The position numbers and the translations under genes were made by a program. Shown piece after piece: positions 6,194-11,163 of a stretch of DNA of 11,163 bases; within the stretch, counting starts at the first letter, position 1; every line of letters begins with the position of its first letter. Location: contig QHPA01000186.1 in the NCBI GenBank assembly GCA_003218935.1, forward strand, positions 1-11,163, written 5' to 3'. The notes beneath the pieces were generated by a model, which was not told the DNA's origin, ran no database searches, and worked only from the letters and a program-made list of their open reading frames with translations. The stretch is from Verrucomicrobiota bacterium. Its GTDB lineage: Bacteria > Verrucomicrobiota > Verrucomicrobiia > Limisphaerales > AV2.

Positions 6194-7693
6194 TTAATAG
6201 ACCTTCCGCAAGTGCGACGGAAGGATGTTCAGTTCGGAGCGGTATTTGGCGACCGTCCGGCGGGCGATCTTGATTCCCTTCTGATCGAGCAGCTTGACGA
6301 TCTCCTCGTCTGACAGCGGCTTGGACGGCTCTTCGCCCTTGATCATGTCCGAGATCATCCCCTTCACGCTGGTGTTCGAGACACCGACGCCGCTGGCCGT
6401 TTGGATGCCGGAGGTGAAGAAGTATTTCATCTCGAAGATGCCTTGCGGCGTCTCCATGTATTTGCCGGATACGGCACGGCTCACCGTGGTTTCATGCACG
6501 CCGACGACTTCGGCCACCTGCACCATCGTCAGCGGCTTGAGGAAGGCGACGCCTTTGTCCATGAACTCGCGTTGTCGCTTCACGATTTCGTTAGCGATGT
6601 TCAGAATAGTTTGCTGCCGCTGGTGCAGACTCTTGATCAGAAATTTACCGGCGCGGATTTTTTCCCGGATGTATTCGCGGACTTCCGGTGAACTGTCTGC
6701 TTGCGCCATGAGGTCTTTGTAGGTGTTGCTGATGCGCAAGTGTGGAACGTGCTCATTGTTCGTACTGACGACCAGGTCCTGGCCAATTCTCTGAACGAAC
6801 ACCTCCGGCAGAATGTACTGATTGTTGTCCGGCAGAAAAGCCCGGCCCGGCCTCGGCTCCAGGTTGCCAATCCGCGCAACCGATTTCTGCACGTCCTCCA
6901 CGGTTGTCGCCAAACCGCGCGCGATTTCCGGAATGCGCCGTTTGCCCAGCGCTTCCATGAATTCGCTTACGATGCGGTATTCCAAAGTGTCTTGCTTGCC
7001 GTCGCGTTCCAGTTGCAGCAGGAGACATTCGCGCAAATCGCGAGCGCCCACCCCCGGCGGATGAAACGTCTGAACGACCTTCAACACCTCCAGAATCTTT
7101 TCGGGCCGGATGTTGGTCGCAAACGCCAGCTCGTCCACGCTGGACTGAAGATAGCCGTAATCATCAATGTTCCCGACGATCATCTGGCCGATCTGACGTT
7201 GGTCCTCGGTCAGATCGGACAAACGGATCTGCTCGAGCAGATTCTCTTGAAGCGAGGTGCCGGCCACCAGCGAATCGAACATGAATTGACGTTTCTCCTC
7301 GTCTTCCTGGCTTTGGCGCATCGGCATGTTCGTCTGGGCAAAATGGTCGCGCCATTCCTGGTCGAGCTGGGTCAGCCGTTCGAACTCCGCCTGAAAATCG
7401 TCCACCGGCTCACTATTGCTCTTTTCGGTGGCCGGATCGAATGTCACGTCCACCGGCGGTTCCGTTGGGTCGGCCGCGAGGGCGGCTTCTTCGGCCTCGC
7501 GGTCTTCCTTTTCCTCCAGCGTCATTTCCGTCACCGCCTCCTCCTCCAACACAGGGTTCTGCTGGAGTTCCTGCTCGACCATTGCCTTCAATTCCAGCGT
7601 GGGCGCCTGCAATAGCGCCAGAGACTGTTGCAGTTGCGGAGCGAGCACCTGCGACAGCGTCATCTTTTGCGAAAGATGTAAGCCCTGGGCCAT
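6194..7693 (-). CDS. rpoN: RNA polymerase sigma-54 factor
   Basis: The product is 499 aa (E. coli 477). The start at ATG 7693 is set by MAQGLHLSQ, which mirrors the canonical N-terminus. Region I is the Gln/Leu-rich activator-response segment (residues ~1-50, with LAPQLQQSLALLQAPTLEL). Region II is acidic (~51-110). The core-binding region spans ~130-330 and includes IGNIDDYGYL-like and HPPGVGARDLRECLLLQL motifs. The DNA-binding part has the helix-turn-helix with TMVQVAEVVGVHETTVSR (389-406) followed by KYMETPQGIFEMKYFF. The RpoN box ARRTVAKYR (477-485), which reads the -24 element, is intact. A GGAGG at 7713-7709 lies 15 nt before the ATG, too far for an ideal ribosome-binding site. The gene stands alone, convergent with def and divergent from the MBL-fold gene. 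No raiA/hpf or PTS genes, the common rpoN neighbours of proteobacteria, are adjacent. Confidence 0.97.
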   Translation of the reverse strand: MAQGLHLSQKMTLSQVLAPQLQQSLALLQAPTLELKAMVEQELQQNPVLEEEAVTEMTLEEKEDREAEEAALAADPTEPPVDVTFDPATEKSNSEPVDDFQAEFERLTQLDQEWRDHFAQTNMPMRQSQEDEEKRQFMFDSLVAGTSLQENLLEQIRLSDLTEDQRQIGQMIVGNIDDYGYLQSSVDELAFATNIRPEKILEVLKVVQTFHPPGVGARDLRECLLLQLERDGKQDTLEYRIVSEFMEALGKRRIPEIARGLATTVEDVQKSVARIGNLEPRPGRAFLPDNNQYILPEVFVQRIGQDLVVSTNNEHVPHLRISNTYKDLMAQADSSPEVREYIREKIRAGKFLIKSLHQRQQTILNIANEIVKRQREFMDKGVAFLKPLTMVQVAEVVGVHETTVSRAVSGKYMETPQGIFEMKYFFTSGIQTASGVGVSNTSVKGMISDMIKGEEPSKPLSDEEIVKLLDQKGIKIARRTVAKYRSELNILPSHLRKVY

Positions 7694-7841
7694 TGGCAGA
7701 ATGATAATCCTCCGCTTCCACAGCTCAAGCAATTTGCGGCATGAGCTTTGCTACTTCACAAATCATGCCAGCGCAGGAAAATGAAAAGTCAATGTCGAAA
7801 TGGAAGCCCGTTTTCCGCCGTCGGTGCGCCGCGCAAAAGGG

Positions 7842-7870
7842 TTGCCCTGATAGTTCCCTGGTACTAACGT
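7842..7870 (+). promoter_or_regulatory. Candidate promoter for a near-leaderless MBL-fold transcript
   Basis: TTGCCC (7842-7847; four of six to consensus) and TAACGT (7865-7870; fits TAnnnT) are separated by 17 bp in the 183-bp rpoN/MBL divergent gap. The predicted transcript start would be at or next to the GTG start codon at 7877, giving a leaderless message, which would fit the absence of a Shine-Dalgarno there. Hexamer matches are weak. Nothing else recognisable was seen in this gap apart from the rpoN-side GGAGG. Confidence 0.22.
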
Positions 7871-7876
7871 CGGCGC

Positions 7877-8662
7877 GTGGCAGTCAAACTCACGATTCTA
7901 GGCAGTGGTTCGGCGGGCAATTGCGCTTATCTGGAAACTGAAGAAACTCGCCTGCTTATCGATGCCGGCTTCAGTGGACGGGAGATCCGCGATCGGCTCC
8001 TCACTATTGGCCGCACGCCGGAAAGTCTCCACGGCATCCTTATAACACACGAACATAGCGATCATGTGCAAGGCCTGACAACGCTGTGCGCAAAACTCCA
8101 AATTCCGATTTACTGCAACCGGGACACTAAGGAGGCGCTGGAAGATCAATTCCATACCAAATTCGTTGACTGCCGTATTTTTACCACCGGCACGACGTTC
8201 GAGGTGGGTGACGTGACAGTCGTTCCGTTTTCCGTTCTACACGACGCGTGCGATCCTGTCGGTTTTCTCCTGCGGACCAGGGCGGGCAACTTCGGTTTTC
8301 TGACCGACCTCGGCCATGCCACGAAGCTCGTCATCGAACGGGTCCGCGCGGCGAATGTTCTACTGCTCGAGACCAATCATGACTTGAAGCTGCTCCAGGA
8401 AGACTCCCGACGTCCCTGGAGCATCAAACAGCGAATCCAGAGCCAGCGTGGTCACCTCTCCAATGTCGCGGCCGCCGAAGTCGCCGAGCAAATCGTTTCG
8501 TCTGAGCTGCGGCATTTGTATCTGGGCCATCTCAGCCGCGATTGCAATCGCCCTGAACTGGCCTATCAAGTCGTGAGCGAACGACTGCAACAGCTCGCTG
8601 CATCTCACGTCCGCATCGAGTCCACCTCGCAGGATGTCCCCTGCCCCACTTTGAGCTTGTGA
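7877..8662 (+). CDS. MBL-fold metallohydrolase, WalJ/YycJ type
   Basis: The product is 261 aa from a GTG start at 7877 (MAVKLTILGSGSAGN); GTG is chosen because the family begins with exactly this strand and SGSxGN loop. The metallo-beta-lactamase motif THEHSDH (57-63) supplies zinc ligands H58, H60, D62 and H63. H122 (VLHDACDPVGF), D144 (FLTDLGHAT) and H218 (LYLGHLSRDCN) complete the usual metal site. The segment RPWSIKQRIQSQRGHLSN is characteristic of the YycJ/WalJ subgroup, cytoplasmic proteins reported as exonuclease-like and, in Firmicutes, sitting beside the WalKR operon. Here no two-component genes are adjacent, so the symbol is not assigned. It is divergent from rpoN and 61 bp upstream of rsmI on the same strand, perhaps forming a two-gene unit. 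Confidence 0.9.
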   Translation: MAVKLTILGSGSAGNCAYLETEETRLLIDAGFSGREIRDRLLTIGRTPESLHGILITHEHSDHVQGLTTLCAKLQIPIYCNRDTKEALEDQFHTKFVDCRIFTTGTTFEVGDVTVVPFSVLHDACDPVGFLLRTRAGNFGFLTDLGHATKLVIERVRAANVLLLETNHDLKLLQEDSRRPWSIKQRIQSQRGHLSNVAAAEVAEQIVSSELRHLYLGHLSRDCNRPELAYQVVSERLQQLAASHVRIESTSQDVPCPTLSL

Positions 8663-8723
8663 GCTGCCGCCGGCTTCAAAGTTTCGCGTTTATTCGCTGT
8701 TCTGTTCGTGGCTGAATCGGGCA

Positions 8724-9443
8724 ATGGAAAAAACTTTGCCGCCGCTGTCGCCGGGCACGCTCTACCTCGTGGCCACACCCATCGGCAATCTCGAAGACAT
8801 CACGCTGCGGGCGCTGCGGGCGCTGCGGGAATGCGACGTCATCGCGGCGGAAGACACGCGACGCACCGGACAATTGCTGAAGCATTTCGGAATCTCCAGG
8901 CCCTTGCTGAGTTATTTCCGGTTCAATGAAGCCAAACGCACCGGGCAAATCATCGAACGGCTGGGGCGCGGAGAGAAGGTGGCACTCGTGGCTGACGCCG
9001 GCAGCCCCGGAATCAGCGACCCTGGAGAGCGCGTGGTCAGCGCGGCGTTGGCCGCTGGCTTTCGAGTGGAGCCGGTGCCGGGCGCTTGCGCGCTGGTTGC
9101 GGCGCTCACGGCCAGTGGACTGCCGGCGGATGAATTTCATTTTACCGGGTTTCTGCCGCACAAATCCGGCCAGCGCCGAAACAGGCTGCAAACGCTGAAG
9201 TCTTCTCCCGGCACGCTGGTGCTGTACGAATCGCCTTACCGGATGGAAAGGCTGCTCAGAGAGCTGAACGAAATCTTTCCTGACCGATCCGTCGTTCTGG
9301 CGCGCGAATTGACCAAAAAGTTTGAGGAGTTCCTGCGAGGAAAACCGGCACAGCTTTTGGATATCGTCAAAAAACAGTCATGGCGAGGCGAGTTCGTAGT
9401 GTTGATTGACAACTCGCAGCCCGCAAGGCAGGACGAAGACTGA
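8724..9443 (+). CDS. rsmI: 16S rRNA (cytidine1402-2'-O)-methyltransferase
   Basis: The product is 239 aa. RsmI methylates the ribose of C1402 in the decoding centre of 16S rRNA using S-adenosylmethionine. The tetrapyrrole-methylase-type fold is recognised by LVATPIGNLEDITLRAL (15-31), AAEDTRRTG (41-49), ADAGSPGISDPG (90-101), PVPGACALVAALTASGLP (117-134), and ELTKKFEE (195-202). The protein ends soon after RGEFVVLI (221-228), so it lacks the small C-terminal extension of the 286-aa E. coli enzyme; many bacterial homologues are similarly short. The coding sequence includes three exact 9-bp repeats at 8803-8829 for the LRALRALRE stretch. No Shine-Dalgarno precedes the ATG. It is downstream of the MBL-fold gene and convergent with the FAD oxidase; only 21 bp, mostly a stem-loop, separates their stop codons. 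Confidence 0.95.
   Translation: MEKTLPPLSPGTLYLVATPIGNLEDITLRALRALRECDVIAAEDTRRTGQLLKHFGISRPLLSYFRFNEAKRTGQIIERLGRGEKVALVADAGSPGISDPGERVVSAALAAGFRVEPVPGACALVAALTASGLPADEFHFTGFLPHKSGQRRNRLQTLKSSPGTLVLYESPYRMERLLRELNEIFPDRSVVLARELTKKFEEFLRGKPAQLLDIVKKQSWRGEFVVLIDNSQPARQDED
8803..8829 (+). repeat. Three perfect tandem copies of a 9-bp unit within rsmI
   Basis: CGCTGCGGG occurs three times in direct succession and encodes the LRALRALRE helix of RsmI. The frame is kept (9 bp = 3 codons). A helix of this type is normal for the family, so the repeat may reflect codon choice or a past slippage event. Confidence 0.6.
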
Positions 9444-9445
9444 CG

Positions 9446-9463
9446 CGCAGGCGAACGCCTGCG
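9446..9463 (+). repeat. REP-like stem-loop C between convergent rsmI and FAD-oxidase stops
   Basis: A perfect 8-bp stem (CGCAGGCG paired with CGCCTGCG) has an AA loop and is followed by GCTACAC. It starts two bases after the rsmI stop and ends one base before the stop codon of the opposing FAD-oxidase gene, filling nearly the whole gap. There is no T-tract. It shares design with the stem-loops at 853 and 1743. Confidence 0.55.
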
Positions 9464-9464
9464 G

Positions 9465-10778
9465 CTACACAAACTTTCCCGGATTCAGGATGCCCTTCGG
9501 GTCGAGGGCCTGCTTGATGACGCGATGCAGGGCGCGCACCTCCTCCGACGCCGCATCCGGCCACCAGCGCTTCTTGGCCAGACCGATGCCATGCTCTCCG
9601 GTGATAACGCCGCCCCAGGCGAGCACTTGCCTGAACAAGTCGTCGAGCGCAGCCTCGCTCCGTCTTGGCGCGCCCGGCTGCATTTTGTCCACCATCACGT
9701 TGACGTGAATGTTGCCATCGCCGGCGTGACCAAAACAGGCCACCGGCAGGTGATGCTTCTTTTGCAGCCACTCGGCAAAACAAAACAGGTCCTCCAGTCG
9801 GCCTCGCGGCACCGTGATGTCTTCGTTAAGCTTGGTCAGGCCGGTGTCACGCAACGCGTAGGAAAACTCGCGACGCAATTGCCAGAATTTTTCGCAGTCC
9901 TCAGCGCCGTAACCGCGCTGAACAAAAACCGGTTTCATGGCCCGAATCATTTCTTCCAATCGTTTCAATTCGGAGCGCACGGATCCTTCCTGACCGTCAA
10001 GCTCGACGATGATATGTGCTCGGCAGCCCGTCAGCAGCTTGCTGCCGGTCCGCTTTTGCGCGGCTGCCAGGGTGAAGGCGTCCGCAACTTCCAATGCGCT
10101 GGGCAGAGTCCCGGAGCCGAAAACTGCTCGAATGGCGCGCGCAGCGCCCTTCATCGAACCAAATCCCACTCCCAGGCAGGCGCGGAACGGCGGCAAGGGC
10201 AACAGCTTCAGCGTCGCTTCCGTAACAACGCCCAACAGCCCTTCCGAGCCGACAAACAGGCGCGCCAGGTCGAACCCGGTTTTGTTCTTATGCGTGCGGC
10301 TGCCGAGACGAACGACAGAGCCGCTGGCCACGTTGGTGGCGATGTTGCCCCCGATGCTGCTGTCCGCGCGGCTGGCCGGGTCGGGCGGATAATAAAGCCC
10401 CTGCTTCTCGACTGCCTCGTGGAGATGGTGCGTGACAACACCCGGCTGCACCACCGTGACAAAGTCGTGCGAATTGATCTCCTTGATGCGGTTCATCCGC
10501 GCCAGCGAGAGCACGACGCCCCCGCGCGATGGAACGCATCCGCCCACGTAACCGTAGCCCGCGCCGCGCGCGGTCACCGGAAGGTTGTGCCGATGAGCGA
10601 AACGGAGGATTGTGGCGACGGAACGCGTGCTCCGCGGCAGGGCCACGGCGTCAGGCAGGCGACTGGCGAACCATTTGTCGCCGGAATGGCTTTGAAGCGT
10701 GTCGCTGTCGAACCGCAGCTCGCCGGCCGGCAGTTCGCATTGCAACTCAAGCAGCGTCTTGTGCCGTCGCGGGTTCAT
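9465..10778 (-). CDS. FAD-linked oxidase, GlcD/D-lactate dehydrogenase-like, with apparent internal deletion
   Basis: The product is 437 aa; GlcD-type proteins are usually ~460-500. The family oxidises 2-hydroxyacids such as glycolate or D-lactate with FAD. The N-terminal FAD-binding domain has RGAGYGYVGG (71-80), GGVVLSLARMNRI (86-98), YYPPDPASRADSSIGGNIATN (from 129) and KTGFDLARLFVGSEGLLGVVTEATL (166-190). The C-terminal FAD-oxidase domain has CFGHAGDGNIHVN (348-360) and GEHGIGLAKK (394-403) and ends LDPKGILNPGKFV. Between GGNIATN and VVRLGSRTHKN the usual block with AGGPxAxKYGxTRDYVLGLxVVLxxGE is missing and only VASGS stands in its place. This is an in-frame loss of roughly 22-25 residues at about 10310-10335, in a region that helps bind FAD, so activity is uncertain. 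The ATG overlaps the DUF2007 stop (ATGA). No GlcE/GlcF partners are present. Substrate is not determinable. Confidence 0.88.
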   Translation of the reverse strand: MNPRRHKTLLELQCELPAGELRFDSDTLQSHSGDKWFASRLPDAVALPRSTRSVATILRFAHRHNLPVTARGAGYGYVGGCVPSRGGVVLSLARMNRIKEINSHDFVTVVQPGVVTHHLHEAVEKQGLYYPPDPASRADSSIGGNIATNVASGSVVRLGSRTHKNKTGFDLARLFVGSEGLLGVVTEATLKLLPLPPFRACLGVGFGSMKGAARAIRAVFGSGTLPSALEVADAFTLAAAQKRTGSKLLTGCRAHIIVELDGQEGSVRSELKRLEEMIRAMKPVFVQRGYGAEDCEKFWQLRREFSYALRDTGLTKLNEDITVPRGRLEDLFCFAEWLQKKHHLPVACFGHAGDGNIHVNVMVDKMQPGAPRRSEAALDDLFRQVLAWGGVITGEHGIGLAKKRWWPDAASEEVRALHRVIKQALDPKGILNPGKFV

Positions 10779-10999
10779 CCGCTCGAATCGTTGGCCGCCT
10801 CGATGAGCGCCTTGGCTTCCTCGGCATAGTCGTCGGGCACCTGCACGAGGATACCGCCGGCCGCCATCGAGTAGCCGTCCATGCTCAGCGCGGCGAGTTC
10901 GTTTACGACTTCGGCCGGGATGTCAGCGGCGTCAAGGCGCGACCGAATCAGTTGCGCTTCGGCCGGGCTGAAACTGCGGAACACAGTCACGAGTTGCAT
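10775..10999 (-). CDS. DUF2007 domain protein (putative signal-transducing protein)
   Basis: The product is 74 aa from ATG 10999. MQLVTVFRSFSPAEAQLIRSRLDAADIPAEVVNE matches the start of DUF2007 (PF09413), a small ferredoxin-like alpha/beta domain. Like other members it then carries a hydrophobic strand (ILVQVPDDYAEEAKALIEA) that completes the fold. Family role is unknown; the name 'signal transducing' is historical and not evidence of function. Its TGA overlaps the FAD-oxidase ATG by four bases, and it starts 30 bp after the PIN/TRAM stop, so the three genes look cotranscribed. No Shine-Dalgarno sequence is visible. Confidence 0.8.
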   Translation of the reverse strand: MQLVTVFRSFSPAEAQLIRSRLDAADIPAEVVNELAALSMDGYSMAAGGILVQVPDDYAEEAKALIEAANDSSG

Positions 11000-11029
11000 G
11001 GGAGACGATGCGGTCGATTGGGCGCAAAA

Positions 11030-11163
11030 TCAAGCCGCCACAGGCGTTTTAGCATCGGCGAAGATCAGCACGCCCGCCCCGGTCTGCACCAGACTCTGCA
11101 CCTGAATTTCAATCTGCTGGCCGACGAAGCTGTGGCCGTTGTTTACCACAACCATCGTGCCGT
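11030..11163 (-). CDS. C-terminal TRAM domain of a PIN/TRAM protein (YacL-like), truncated by window edge
   Basis: The last 43 residues of a minus-strand gene are visible, from the window edge to a TGA at 11030-11032. The stretch GTMVVVNNGHSFVGQQIE, followed by VQSLVQTGAGVLIFAD, fits a TRAM domain of the kind that ends PIN/TRAM proteins such as YacL (typical form: GTMVVV...IGQ...V.SVLQT.AGRMIFA). Full-length members have N-terminal membrane helices and a PIN nuclease domain; those would lie to the right and cannot be checked. Being the first gene of the run with DUF2007 and the FAD oxidase is inferred from 30-bp spacing and shared strand. The fragment is short, so confidence is moderate. Confidence 0.65.
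   Translation of the reverse strand, partial: GTMVVVNNGHSFVGQQIEIQVQSLVQTGAGVLIFADAKTPVAA

Noticed and set aside
6701..7615. A 304-codon plus-strand open frame opposite rpoN
   Set aside because: It mirrors the sigma-54 coding sequence and shows no family motif, so it is a shadow frame.
8963..9000. A TGGCAC motif that could start a sigma-54 promoter inside rsmI
   Set aside because: The required TTGC element at the fixed downstream spacing is absent, and the site is inside a conserved coding region.
9525..10829. A 434-codon plus-strand open frame opposite the FAD oxidase
   Set aside because: Antisense shadow of a clearly conserved gene; its translation has no recognisable domain and its length reflects high GC with few stops.
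1..11163. Search for a novel defence, mobile or RNA-based system
   Set aside because: No transposase, integrase, nuclease-toxin pair, CRISPR repeat, reverse transcriptase, tRNA/rRNA or long structured non-coding stretch was found; nearly all bases are in recognisable housekeeping genes.

Overview
The window looks like ordinary chromosomal DNA of a GC-rich Gram-negative bacterium, most likely of the Verrucomicrobiota (Limisphaerales/Pedosphaera-like). That placement is an inference. It rests mainly on the partial gene at the left edge, which ends in the PVC-type heme-binding domain (TIGR02603-like: one CxxCH plus a distal Met in an SVMPGGL motif). Supporting signs are short GC-rich stem-loops at gene ends and an almost complete absence of Shine-Dalgarno sequences.

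Layout from left to right. At 2-826 (+) is the 3' part of a c-type cytochrome-domain protein. Three minus-strand genes follow, transcribed right to left: a DUF309 protein (2905-3327), biotin synthase bioB (1765-2757) and an M14-family zinc peptidase (897-1685). A plus-strand run comes next: parB (3470-4399), a PfkB-family sugar kinase (4443-5567) and peptide deformylase def (5564-6139). The kinase and def overlap by an ATGA junction. Converging on def is rpoN, encoding sigma-54 (6194-7693, minus). Divergent from rpoN are a WalJ/YycJ-type metallo-beta-lactamase-fold protein (7877-8662) and rsmI, the 16S rRNA 2'-O-methyltransferase (8724-9443), both plus strand. The right end is a minus-strand run: the C-terminal TRAM domain of a PIN/TRAM protein running off the window (11030 to the edge), a DUF2007 protein (10775-10999) and a GlcD-like FAD-linked oxidase (9465-10778). 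The last two are joined by another ATGA overlap.

Functionally this is a housekeeping mosaic: chromosome partitioning, N-terminal protein processing, ribosome modification, transcription, biotin synthesis and redox enzymes. I see no insertion sequence, CRISPR array, tRNA/rRNA gene, phage gene or defence cassette, and no stretch longer than about 185 bases without a gene. The points most worth a second look are: (i) a BirA-box-like inverted repeat at a plausible bioB promoter; (ii) an apparent in-frame loss of about two dozen residues in the FAD-binding domain of the GlcD-like oxidase; (iii) three stem-loops of shared design placed at gene 3' ends; and (iv) parB without a parA neighbour, grouped instead with a sugar kinase and def.
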